Origin: Frankia umida
Lineage (GTDB): Bacteria; Actinomycetota; Actinomycetes; Frankiales; Frankiaceae
Direction of reading: 5' to 3'
DNA length: 64,000 nt
Assembly: GCF_023242945.1 (NCBI RefSeq)
Contig: NZ_JALKFT010000016.1
Location: 68,298-132,297, forward strand
Shown here: positions 8,535 through 16,130 of the stretch, piece after piece
Position numbering within the stretch: position 1 is the first letter of the stretch
How the letters are laid out: each line of letters starts with the position of its first letter
Position numbers and translations under genes: made by a program
Notes under the pieces: generated by a model
Databases searched by the model: none
What the model was told of the DNA's origin: nothing
Seen by the model: the letters and a program-made list of their open reading frames with translations, nothing else

Positions 8535-9452
8535 ATGGTGAACGACGACGTTTCCACCGCGGACGGTGCGGCGGAGGGCATCGCCGACGGCGACCCGGCC
8601 GGCCCGCCGTCGGCGATGGCCTGGACCAGACACGCCTGGCAGACCACCCCGCGCCCACCGGTGAACCTGCGCACCGACCAGCCGCACTCGGCGCGGATGT
8701 ACGACTACCTGCTCGGCGGCAAGGACAACTTCCCACCCGACCGCGACGCCGCCGAGCAGGCCCTCGCCGGTTTCCCGTATCTGCGGATCGCCACCCGGCA
8801 GAACCGGGCGTTCATGACCCGGGCGGTGCGGTATCTGGCCACCGAGGCCGGTATCCGCCAGTTCCTCGACATCGGCACCGGTATCCCGACCTCCCCGAAC
8901 GTGCACGAGACCGTCCAGGCCGTGGCCCCCGACGCCCGGGTGGTCTATGCGGACAACGACCCGATCGTGCTCACCCACGCCCGGGCCCTGCTCACCGGTA
9001 CCGCCGCCGGGCGCACCGCCTACCTCGACGCGGACCTACGTGACGTCGAGAGCATCCTGGCCGCCCCCGAGCTGCGCGACACCCTGGACCTGACCCGACC
9101 GGTCAGCCTGTCCCTGATCGCGATCCTGCACTTCGTGCCGGACAGCGACGACCCCTACCGGCTGGTCGCCCGACTCGTGGACGCGCTGCCCGCCGGCAGC
9201 CATCTCACGATCTCCCACGGCACCGGCGACTTCGCCCCCGCCGTCCGCGACCAGGCGGCCAGCGCCTACCGGGCACGGGGGGTGTCCGCGGCACCGCGCG
9301 ACCACGCCGCGTTCGTGCGTTTCTTCGACGGACTCGAGCTGCTCGACCCCGGGGTGACGGTCGCGCACCGCTGGCGTCCCGACGACCAGGTTCCCGCCGG
9401 ACTCACCGACGCCCAGGTCAGCTGCTACGTCGCCGTCGCCCGCAAACCCTGA
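8535..9452 (+). CDS. SAM-dependent methyltransferase of the DUF574/PF04672 family (copy A)
   Basis: 305 residues from ATG 8535. Family hallmarks in order: NLRTDQPHSARMYDYLLGGK, then DNFPPDRDAAEQ, then RQFLDIGTGIPTSPNVHE (SAM motif I), then VVYADNDPIVLTHARALL (acidic end of strand 2), then LSLIAILHFVPD and HLTISHGTGDFAP. This family is abundant in Frankia and Streptomyces; structures show a class I methyltransferase fold, but natural substrates are mostly unknown. A close paralogue is at 29532-30530 on the other strand. The first codons, ATGGTGAACGACGACGT, repeat the GTGAACGACGACGT found at the start of the PPOX gene (7895), suggesting a duplicated 5' end. Confidence 0.92.
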   Translation: MVNDDVSTADGAAEGIADGDPAGPPSAMAWTRHAWQTTPRPPVNLRTDQPHSARMYDYLLGGKDNFPPDRDAAEQALAGFPYLRIATRQNRAFMTRAVRYLATEAGIRQFLDIGTGIPTSPNVHETVQAVAPDARVVYADNDPIVLTHARALLTGTAAGRTAYLDADLRDVESILAAPELRDTLDLTRPVSLSLIAILHFVPDSDDPYRLVARLVDALPAGSHLTISHGTGDFAPAVRDQAASAYRARGVSAAPRDHAAFVRFFDGLELLDPGVTVAHRWRPDDQVPAGLTDAQVSCYVAVARKP

Positions 9453-9522
9453 CACACCGCCGGGGGAACCGCTGCCGGCAACGCAGAACAGCGCTGTCCC
9501 GGCCGGACGTGCTACAGCTGGA

Positions 9523-9549
9523 CAGGTGCGGTCGCGGTGACCGCACCTG
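9523..9549 (+). terminator. Perfect 11-bp hairpin between the methyltransferase and the crotonase
   Basis: CAGGTGCGGTC and GACCGCACCTG pair perfectly around a 5-base loop (GCGGT). It lies 71 bases after the methyltransferase stop and 24 bases before the crotonase start. It could terminate upstream transcription or act as an operator or leader structure for the crotonase gene. No T-run follows, so which role applies is open. Confidence 0.6.
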
Positions 9550-9573
9550 GGAGATGACTGTGGGAGACCCGCG

Positions 9574-10380
9574 ATGACGACGGCCACCGATGCCACCGGC
9601 GAGCAGGAGCTGCTGTTCGAGCGGCGCGGTCCGATCCTGATCCTGCGGCTCAACCGGCCGGCCTCCCGCAACGCGCTGACCGGTGAACTCGTCGCCGACC
9701 TGGGTTCGGCGCTGCTCGACGCCGAGAACGATCCCGACATCCGGGTGGTCGTGCTCACCGCCACCGGGGACCGGGCGTTCTGCGTCGGCATGGACCTGAA
9801 GGTGTTCTCCAGCGGGGTGAAGGCCGAACGCAGCGAACGCCAGAAGGCGGGGCTGGCCGCGTTCCGCCGGATGGTGCGCGGCCAGATCACGGTGCCACTG
9901 ATCGGCGCGGCCAACGGCACCGCCGTCGGCGGCGGCCTGGAACTGCTGCTGTCCTGCGACCTGGTCGTCGTCTCCGCGCAGGGCAAGTACGGGCTGCCGG
10001 AGGTCAAACGGGGACTGATCGCCTCCGGTGGCGGCGTCGCCTACGTCGGCAGCCGGCTGCCGCTGGCGCTGGCCCTCGAGCTCGCGCTCACCGGCGACTA
10101 CGTCGACGGCACCCGCGTCCACGCCCTGGGCCTGGCCAACCGGGTCGTCCCCGCCGAACAGGTCCTCGACGCGGCCCTCGCCCTGGCCGAACCGATCGCG
10201 GCCAACGGCCCGCTGGCCGTCGCGGCGACCAAGGAAGCCGTGCGGCTGGCCGCCGGCGAGTCCGCGGCGCTGTTCGACCGGCTCACCGAACTGGAGAAGG
10301 TCGTGTTCGCCAGCGACGACGCCAAGGAAGGCGCCCGGGCGTTCCTGGAGAAGCGCACCCCGCGGTGGACCGGCCGCTGA
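9574..10380 (+). CDS. Enoyl-CoA hydratase/isomerase (crotonase) family protein
   Basis: 268 residues from ATG 9574. The crotonase core is clear: PILILRLNRPASRNALTGEL near the start, VVVLTATGDRAFCVGMDLK (oxyanion-hole region), IGAANGTAVGGGLELLLSCD (second oxyanion-hole Gly) and YGLPEVKRGLIASGGGVAY with the Glu that normally acts on the enoyl-CoA. One of the two usual catalytic Glu positions appears kept. Such enzymes hydrate or isomerise acyl-CoA in fatty-acid or side-chain degradation; the substrate cannot be read from sequence. An 11-bp hairpin lies just upstream. A beta-ketoacyl synthase follows after 340 bases on the same strand. Confidence 0.9.
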   Translation: MTTATDATGEQELLFERRGPILILRLNRPASRNALTGELVADLGSALLDAENDPDIRVVVLTATGDRAFCVGMDLKVFSSGVKAERSERQKAGLAAFRRMVRGQITVPLIGAANGTAVGGGLELLLSCDLVVVSAQGKYGLPEVKRGLIASGGGVAYVGSRLPLALALELALTGDYVDGTRVHALGLANRVVPAEQVLDAALALAEPIAANGPLAVAATKEAVRLAAGESAALFDRLTELEKVVFASDDAKEGARAFLEKRTPRWTGR

Positions 10381-10720
10381 CCCGCACATCCCGGTCATCG
10401 ACGGGCGCCACGAGGCCGACGGGCGCCACACCCGCTTTTGTCGGCGGGCTACAAACGCGCGCCGCGGGTCTGGGCGCCACCAGCCCTGGGCCGCGGCCCA
10501 CACGGCTGACAGGCTGAACACACCCGTCTGACAGGGACGGGTCGGTGGCATGTACACGAGGCGACGCGCGTGCGACAGCGGTGGTCGTCGGCGGACACGT
10601 CCGTCGATGGGAGCATCGGCGGACAACACACGTCGGCGGACACCGTCGGCGAGCCGATCGACGAGGGACACCGGGGCGGTCACGGTCAGCCCCCCGGTCA
10701 CAGGTGAGAGGGACGAGCGG
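10381..10720. other. Intergenic region with a short duplicated segment
   Basis: 340 bases between the crotonase and ketosynthase genes. CGACGGGCGCCAC occurs twice (10399-10411 and 10417-10429). GCCGAC (10415-10420) and GTCGGC (10440-10445) could form a weak hairpin over the second copy. The frame upstream of the ketosynthase ATG stays open here but has poor codon bias and is probably not translated. Confidence 0.5.
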
Positions 10721-11935
10721 ATGGCGGACGAACGAATCATGGTCACCGGGCTTGGCGCGATGACCCCGCTCGGCGGAGATCTGCCCACCAGCTGGAAGGG
10801 GCTGCTCGCCGGCGCCTCCGGCATCAGCCTCATCGAGGACGACTGGGCCCGTGACCTGCCGGTGCGCCTGGCCGGCCGGCTCCCCGTCGACCCGGGCGCG
10901 TCCCTGCCGCGCGCCGAGGCCCGCAAACTCGACCGCGGCGAGCAGATGGCGCTGGTCGCCGCCCGCGAGGCCTGGGCGCAGGCCGGCAAACCCGAGGTCG
11001 ACCCGTACCGGCTCGCCGTGGTCATCGGCACCGGCTACGGCGGGGTGCAGTCCACCCTGAGCCAGCACCGCATCGTCGAGGCCGGCAACGCCCGCCGGAT
11101 GTCCCCGCACGCGATCATCATGCTGATGGCCAACGGCCCGGCCGCCTGGGTCGCCATCGACCTGGGGGCCCGCGGCGGCGCCCGCACCCCGGTCAGCGCC
11201 TGCGCGTCCGGCGCCGAGGCGATCGCGATGGGCATGGAGATGATCGAGCACGGTCAGGCCGACGTCGTCGTCGCCGGCGGCGTCGAGGCACCCGTGGACA
11301 ACCTGCCGCTGGCCGCGTTCGCCCAGATGCGCGCCCTGTCCACCCGCCATGACGACCCGGCCGCCGCGTCCCGTCCCTTCGACGCCGACCGGGACGGTTT
11401 CGTCCTCGGCGAAGGCGTCGCGGTCGTGGTGCTCGAACGCGAGTCGTTCGCCGCCGCCCGCGGCGCCCGGGCGCTGGCCGTGGCCGCCGGATGTGCGGTC
11501 AACTGCGACGCCATCGACATCGTCGCCGCCGACCCGGCCAACCAGGCCCGGGCGATCACCACCGCGCTGGCCCGCAGCGGCGTCGCCCCCACCGACGTCG
11601 ACCTCGTCCACGCCCACGCCACCTCCACCCCCGCCGGTGATCCCCGCGAGGCGGAGGCGATCGAGACGGCGATCGGCGCGCATCCCGCGGTCACCGCCAC
11701 CAAGGCGATGACCGGTCACACCCTCGGCGCCGCCGGGGCGATCGGCGCGGCCGCGACGATCTGCGCGCTGCGCGACGGCCTGATCCCCCCGATCCGCAAC
11801 CTGGAGCGGCTCGACCCCGCCGTCAAACTCGACGTCGTCACCGGCACCGCCCGCCCCGGTGTGCTGCGCGCCGCCGTCGCCAACGCCTTCGGTTTCGGCG
11901 GTCACAACGCCGCCCTGGTCTTCACCGCCGCCTGA
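10721..11935 (+). CDS. Beta-ketoacyl-ACP synthase, KAS II (FabF) type
   Basis: 404 residues from ATG 10721, chosen for GAGAGGGA ten bases upstream and for giving the usual FabF length; an upstream frame from 10550 has poor codon bias. Catalytic triad of decarboxylative Claisen condensation: Cys161 in TPVSACASGAEA, His299 in VHAHATSTPAGD and His333 in TKAMTGHTLGAAGA. The first His motif reads HAT where FabF proteins usually have HGT. The enzyme should extend an acyl-ACP with malonyl-ACP. No acyl carrier protein or chain-length factor is adjacent, so a primary or stand-alone role is as likely as a polyketide pathway. Confidence 0.9.
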   Translation: MADERIMVTGLGAMTPLGGDLPTSWKGLLAGASGISLIEDDWARDLPVRLAGRLPVDPGASLPRAEARKLDRGEQMALVAAREAWAQAGKPEVDPYRLAVVIGTGYGGVQSTLSQHRIVEAGNARRMSPHAIIMLMANGPAAWVAIDLGARGGARTPVSACASGAEAIAMGMEMIEHGQADVVVAGGVEAPVDNLPLAAFAQMRALSTRHDDPAAASRPFDADRDGFVLGEGVAVVVLERESFAAARGARALAVAAGCAVNCDAIDIVAADPANQARAITTALARSGVAPTDVDLVHAHATSTPAGDPREAEAIETAIGAHPAVTATKAMTGHTLGAAGAIGAAATICALRDGLIPPIRNLERLDPAVKLDVVTGTARPGVLRAAVANAFGFGGHNAALVFTAA

Positions 11936-12072
11936 GACCGGGCCCGATCACGCTCCGGTTCCGATCCGACACCGCTCAAGGTGTGCTCCGGGGCGGACCG
12001 TCATACGTTCGCAGTGGGCGTACGCGAGCATCGCGAACTCCGCGCCTGGCCGACGAGCAGGGGAGCGTCCTC

Positions 12073-12324
12073 ATGGTGCAGACCCAGACGAGTGCGGACC
12101 GAGCGGTTGTCGACTGGACGGACCTGGGCAAGGACCTGTGGTCCTTCCTGACCGGCAAGGGTGCGGTGATCAACTACCAGTTCGTGGACATGCTCGTCGA
12201 GGTCCCGCGCGACACCGGGCCCGACGCCGCCCGCGCGACCTGGCGACTGCACGGCACGCTGCGCATCGTCACCTCGGACGACGACTCCGTCGGCGGGGCC
12301 GCCAACGGCGCCGTGCGCCCGTGA
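12073..12324 (+). CDS. Conserved-looking hypothetical protein, 83 residues
   Basis: ATG 12073 is preceded by CAGGGGAG ten bases upstream. The product reads DRAVVDWTDLGKDLWSFLTG, then GAVINYQFVDMLVEVPRDTG, then ARATWRLHGTLRIVTSDDD, a soluble alpha/beta protein with strong codon bias. I do not recognise the family. Its stop codon overlaps the GTG of the first half of a 17-bp tandem duplication, and the next gene begins at the second half, so the two were probably translationally coupled. Confidence 0.65.
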   Translation: MVQTQTSADRAVVDWTDLGKDLWSFLTGKGAVINYQFVDMLVEVPRDTGPDAARATWRLHGTLRIVTSDDDSVGGAANGAVRP

Positions 12325-12354
12325 CAGCCCGCTTCGCATGACAGCCCGCTTCGA
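12321..12354 (+). repeat. 17-bp tandem duplication at a gene junction
   Basis: GTGACAGCCCGCTTCGC (12321-12337) is followed at once by ATGACAGCCCGCTTCGA (12338-12354). The first copy supplies a GTG overlapping the upstream stop (GTGA) but runs into TGA after six codons; the second copy supplies the ATG used by the downstream gene. Since 17 is not a multiple of three, the duplication shifts frame. Confidence 0.85.
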
Positions 12355-12817
12355 AGGCGACATCGCCTTCAGCGTCGAAGAAGGCTCCGGGTCGGTCGGC
12401 GGGCGCCTGGAGGCGTCCGGCGACCGCATCCGGATCACCACCGGTCAACCGGACCGGCTGTGGTCGGCCGGGAGAGATCTGCTCACCGCCCTCACCGCCG
12501 TCCCGGCCGGCACGCGGCCGGGAACCCTTCCCCAGGGGCGTGCCGGCCTGCGAGAACTCGCCGACACCCTCGCCGCCGAGGGCATGACGGTCGAGATCCA
12601 CGGCCCGACCGGCCCCCTGGTCACCCTCGGAGCCGACGCGGACTCCCGCACCGGGGGTCTGGCCGCGGGCAGCCGCCGGGTGGAACCACACCTGCGCGCC
12701 GCCCAGCCCGGTCTGCACCACCCGACCGGACGGGCCGCCGCACTGGGTTTCGCCGTGTTCGCCGTGTTCGCCGCCGGGTTCGCGGCCCGCAGCCAGATCC
12801 GTCGCCGACACCCCTGA
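12338..12817 (+). CDS. Hypothetical protein with a C-terminal membrane anchor
   Basis: 159 residues from ATG 12338. The N-terminal part is soluble (ARFEGDIAFSVEEGSGSVGG, then RLEASGDRIRITTG), the middle contains a helical region (LPQGRAGLRELADTLAAEGM), and the C-terminus has one hydrophobic segment, AAALGFAVFAVFAAGFAARS, followed by RRRH. It is likely a tail-anchored protein with the bulk in the cytoplasm. It follows the 83-residue gene across the duplicated junction and is probably in one operon with it. Function unknown. Confidence 0.7.
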   Translation: MTARFEGDIAFSVEEGSGSVGGRLEASGDRIRITTGQPDRLWSAGRDLLTALTAVPAGTRPGTLPQGRAGLRELADTLAAEGMTVEIHGPTGPLVTLGADADSRTGGLAAGSRRVEPHLRAAQPGLHHPTGRAAALGFAVFAVFAAGFAARSQIRRRHP

Positions 12818-12950
12818 CCGATATCGGCCGTCGGTGTCCGCCGCGGTCGCGTCCGCGATGCGTAGCGGATGTCACCCTGGGTGCCACCGCACGAGCGGGC
12901 CATCGATCACCGGCGACAGGCTGGTCGGACGGGCACGGGCCGTCGGCGGG

Positions 12951-13406
12951 TCAGGGGAGCAGGTCGCTGGCGTGCCGGCGGTAGAGATCGGCGACGAGAT
13001 CGGGGTCGGGGGCACCACCGGGAGGCATGATCGCACCGATGTCGGTCATGAACGCGAGCCCGGCGCTGCCCGGTGTCCACAGACCCAGGACCCGCACCGG
13101 GGATGCGTTCGGGTTGGCGAAGGTGTGCCGCACCCCGCGCGGCGCCAGGCAGAAGGTGCCCGCGGACGCCTCCACCGGCTCCTCATGACCGTAGGTGAGC
13201 AGCAGCGTGCCCTCCAGGACGTACAGCGCCTCGTCGAAACCATGGTGGGCATGCGGTACCGGGCCGGCGAAACGCGCCGGGACGATCATCTCCGCGGCGG
13301 CCAGCGAGTCCACCCCGGACGTCGGCTCGGCCAGAACGGCCATCGGCTGCCCGGCGTAGGGGAAGGTGCGGGCGTCCACCGGACGGATCACCGTGCCATG
13401 TGTCAT
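12951..13406 (-). CDS. Single-domain cupin
   Basis: 151 residues. Cupin motif 1 is visible as PVPHAHHGFDEALYVLEGTL, giving two His and a Glu as likely metal ligands, and motif 2 follows as CLAPRGVRHTFANPN with the third His. Small cupins of this type bind a divalent metal and act as dioxygenases, isomerases or sensors. The start overlaps the stop of the CDF transporter gene (ATGA), so it is the third gene of a metal-sensor/exporter operon; a link to metal handling is inference from context. Confidence 0.82.
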   Translation of the reverse strand: MTHGTVIRPVDARTFPYAGQPMAVLAEPTSGVDSLAAAEMIVPARFAGPVPHAHHGFDEALYVLEGTLLLTYGHEEPVEASAGTFCLAPRGVRHTFANPNASPVRVLGLWTPGSAGLAFMTDIGAIMPPGGAPDPDLVADLYRRHASDLLP

Positions 13407-14455
13407 ACCTGATTGTCCGCGCGGGGACGCGGGGCGGCCGACGTGGCCGGGGCGCCGGAGGGCTGGGGGACCGCGATCGCGCAGGGGTTACCGGGCGGGG
13501 GGATGCACGGTTCGCATTCGGCTTCGACGGTGACGTGGGTGATGCCGTACCGGGCGGCGAGCATCGCGCGGATCTCCCCGGAGACCTCACGGGCCCGCGC
13601 CAGACTCGGATGCCCACCGTCATCGCCGTCCCCACCGTCGAGATGACCGAGGGCCACATGCACGGACGCGGCGAACACCCGGTCGGACAGGCCCCACACA
13701 TGCAGGTCGTGGACGTCCAGGACGTGCTCGTGGCCGAGGATGTCGGCGCGCACGGCGGCGACGTCCAGGTTCTCGGGGGCCGCCTCGAGCAGCACCCGCG
13801 ACGCGCTGACCAGCAGCCGCACCCCCTGGGCGGCGATCAGCAGGGAGATCGCCAACGACACGGCCGGGTCCAGCCAGTACCAGCCGTCCACCAGCCAGAT
13901 CACCAGCCCGGACGCGGCCACCGCCACCGACACCGCCGCGTCCCCGCTCAGGTGCAGCACCGCGGCGCGGGTGTTCAGATCGGCGTCACGTTCACGCACC
14001 GCCAACGCGCATCCCCCGTTGATGGCGGCCGCGACCAACGCGACCAGCACCACCAGCGGCCCGTTCACCGTCTGCGCCGACCCGAGCCGGCGCAGCGCCT
14101 CCACCGCCAGCAGTGCGGTGACCACCAGGATCGCCGCGGCGTTCGCCTGCGCGGCGAGCACCGGCCAGCGCAGTCCGCCGAACGTCCGGTGCGCGGACGG
14201 CGGACGCTGCGACAGGATCAGCGCCACCAGCGCCAACGCGACCCCGGCGGTGTCGGTCAGGTTGTGCCCGGCATCCGCGAGCAGCCCGATCGACCCGGCC
14301 GCCACCCCCGCGATCGCCTGCACCACCACGATCGCCAGGTTCAGCCCCGTCGCCACCCACAGCCGCCGCCGCTGCGCCGCGGTGGCCCGCCCCACCGCCG
14401 CCCCATGCTGATGCCCATGCCCGCCATGCCCATGACTGTGGCCATGTGTGGTCAT
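13403..14455 (-). CDS. Cation diffusion facilitator (CDF) metal exporter
   Basis: 350 residues. The N-terminus is a His-rich stretch (HGHSHGHGGHGHQHG) typical of zinc-handling CDF proteins. Six membrane segments follow; LADAGHNLTDTAG in segment 2 and LHLSGDAAVS in segment 5 give the HxxxD pairs forming the transport site. The C-terminal cytoplasmic domain includes VLDVHDLHVWGLSD. It should export Zn2+, Cd2+ or Co2+ by proton antiport. It overlaps the ArsR regulator upstream and the cupin downstream by ATGA, so the three genes form a tight operon. The Cys-Pro-Cys-like tail (CEPCIPPPGNPC) could add metal binding. Confidence 0.92.
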   Translation of the reverse strand: MTTHGHSHGHGGHGHQHGAAVGRATAAQRRRLWVATGLNLAIVVVQAIAGVAAGSIGLLADAGHNLTDTAGVALALVALILSQRPPSAHRTFGGLRWPVLAAQANAAAILVVTALLAVEALRRLGSAQTVNGPLVVLVALVAAAINGGCALAVRERDADLNTRAAVLHLSGDAAVSVAVAASGLVIWLVDGWYWLDPAVSLAISLLIAAQGVRLLVSASRVLLEAAPENLDVAAVRADILGHEHVLDVHDLHVWGLSDRVFAASVHVALGHLDGGDGDDGGHPSLARAREVSGEIRAMLAARYGITHVTVEAECEPCIPPPGNPCAIAVPQPSGAPATSAAPRPRADNQV

Positions 14456-14868
14456 GACATCGCCGCATCCTGCGGCCGCACGGCGGACGGGCCCGGCGCA
14501 CGGCCGGCGGCCGGCTCCAGACCGGCGTCGAGGTCGGTGTCCGCGTCGAGGTCGGCGACGAAGCTGTGCAGGTGGTCGGGATCGACGGCGAGCACCACGT
14601 CAAGCAGGTCACCGAGGGCGTGGTGCAGCTTGGTGTCGGCGAGTTCGTAACGCTGGCGGCGCCCCTCCGGCGTGGCGACGACCAGACCGCAGCCGCGCAG
14701 GCAGGCCAGATGGTTGGACAGGTTCGTCCGACTCACCCCGAGCACCTGCGCGAGCTCGGACGGATACGCCCCACCGGAACGCAGCACCAGCAGCAGCCGG
14801 GCCCGCGTCGGATCGGACAACGCATGCCCGAACCGAGCCAGAACCTCCGCCGAGGAGGCGACAGTCAT
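14452..14868 (-). CDS. ArsR-family metal sensor (CmtR-like)
   Basis: 138 residues from ATG 14868, with a GGGGGG tract just upstream. It is a winged helix-turn-helix: FGHALSDPTRARLLLVLRSG, then LAQVLGVSRTNLSNHLACLR. The recognition helix carries two cysteines four residues apart in ACLRGCGLV, as in mycobacterial CmtR, where they bind Cd2+/Pb2+ with a third Cys near the C-terminus. No third Cys is present here; the tail is Asp-rich (VADLDADTDLDAG). Metal binding should release DNA and derepress the downstream CDF exporter gene. Family and genetic context agree; metal selectivity is open. Confidence 0.88.
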   Translation of the reverse strand: MTVASSAEVLARFGHALSDPTRARLLLVLRSGGAYPSELAQVLGVSRTNLSNHLACLRGCGLVVATPEGRRQRYELADTKLHHALGDLLDVVLAVDPDHLHSFVADLDADTDLDAGLEPAAGRAPGPSAVRPQDAAMS

Positions 14869-14891
14869 CACCCCCCGACAGTACAGCCGAC

Positions 14892-14903
14892 GCTGACGTC
14901 AGC
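14892..14903 (-). promoter_or_regulatory. Palindrome upstream of the ArsR-CDF-cupin operon
   Basis: GCTGACGTCAGC is a perfect 12-bp palindrome about 24 bases upstream of the regulator start. ArsR-family operators are short dyads near the promoter, so this is a candidate autoregulatory site. Only position and symmetry support it. Confidence 0.45.
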
Positions 14904-14980
14904 CAACCCTGAACCATCCATCCGGGCGACCACCCACCCCGCCGGACTGTCCGACCGTCCGCCAAGCGAGCGACGGACTG

Positions 14981-15922
14981 TCAGGCGTCGAACAGGGCGC
15001 TGACGGACTCGCCGTTGTGGATGCGACGGATCGCCTCGGCCAGCGGCGGCGCCACCGTCAGCACCGTCAGCTCCGGCACCCGCTCCCCGAGCGGCACCGG
15101 CACCGTGTTCGTGCACACGATCTCGGCGACCTCCGGCTGGTCGGCGATCCGCTTGAGCGCCCCCGACGAGAACAGCCCGTGCGTGCACGCCACCCGCACC
15201 GACCGCACGTCCAGTTCCCGCAACCGCTCCAACAGCTCCAGCACGGTGCTGCCCTTGGCGATCTCGTCGTCGAGCACGATGACGTCCTTGCCGGCGACCT
15301 CCCCGATGACCGCGGAGATACTCACCCGGTCATCGGCGAAACGCTGCTTGGCACCGGCGGCGACCCCCACCCCGAGCATCCGCGCGAACGCCGCGGCCTC
15401 CTTGGCGTTACCCAGGTCCGGCGAGACGACCACCGTGTTCGACAGATCATGCCGGCGAAAGTGCTTGGCCAGCTCCCGCAGGGCATGCAGATGATCGACG
15501 GGAATGCTGAAGAACCCGTGCACCTGCGGGGAGTGCAGTGTCATCGCCAGCACCCGGCTCGCCCCCGCGGCCACCAGCAGGTCGGCCACCAGCCGTCCAC
15601 CGATGGAGATCCGCGGCGCGTCCTTCTTGTCGGAACGCGCGTAGGCGTAGTGGGGAAGCACGACGGTGGTCCGCGCCGCCGACGCACCCCGGGCCGCGTC
15701 CAACATGAGCAGCAGCTCGACGAGGTTCTCCTGCACCGGAGTCACAAGCGGCTGAATCAGGAACACGTCGCGCTCCCGGCAGTTCGCCGGCAGCTGCACC
15801 TCCAGACAGTCATTGGCGAAACGCTGCACCAGAACCCGGTGCAACGGCACCCCGAGATGGGTGCAGATCTCCTCGGCGAGGCTGGGGTGGGCACTGCCGC
15901 TGAAGACGGCGATGTCGCGCAC
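14981..15922 (-). CDS. Ribose-phosphate pyrophosphokinase (PRPP synthetase) family protein
   Basis: 313 residues from GTG 15922, preceded by CAGGGAGCA. Family order is kept: RDIAVFSGSAHPSLAEEI, RDVFLIQPLVTPVQENLVE, LPHYAYARSDKKDAPRIS (ATP/flexible loop), TLHSPQVHGFFSIPVDHL and a PRPP loop VIVLDDEIAKGST. Classical Prs has DDMIDTGGT or similar in that last loop, so the ribose-phosphate site here is altered (IAKGS). It may be a divergent paralogue rather than the housekeeping enzyme, which would make PRPP from ribose-5-phosphate and ATP. No purine or histidine gene is adjacent. Confidence 0.85.
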   Translation of the reverse strand: MRDIAVFSGSAHPSLAEEICTHLGVPLHRVLVQRFANDCLEVQLPANCRERDVFLIQPLVTPVQENLVELLLMLDAARGASAARTTVVLPHYAYARSDKKDAPRISIGGRLVADLLVAAGASRVLAMTLHSPQVHGFFSIPVDHLHALRELAKHFRRHDLSNTVVVSPDLGNAKEAAAFARMLGVGVAAGAKQRFADDRVSISAVIGEVAGKDVIVLDDEIAKGSTVLELLERLRELDVRSVRVACTHGLFSSGALKRIADQPEVAEIVCTNTVPVPLGERVPELTVLTVAPPLAEAIRRIHNGESVSALFDA

Positions 15923-16130
15923 GGACTGCTCCCTGTCCTGTTCTCCGGGTCCCGCGACGCTGCGGGCCGGTGGGACGTCCCACCCCGACACAGCACATGG
16001 CGCTGCACGGCCTGGCCGGACGTCCTGGATCGCCCCGGATGCTACCTAGCCGACCCCCGTTCACGCCCCGTTTCCCGGCAAGGCTCACCCTCGGAGACAC
16101 ACAGCGCACAGCCCGCGCGCCCGCCACACG

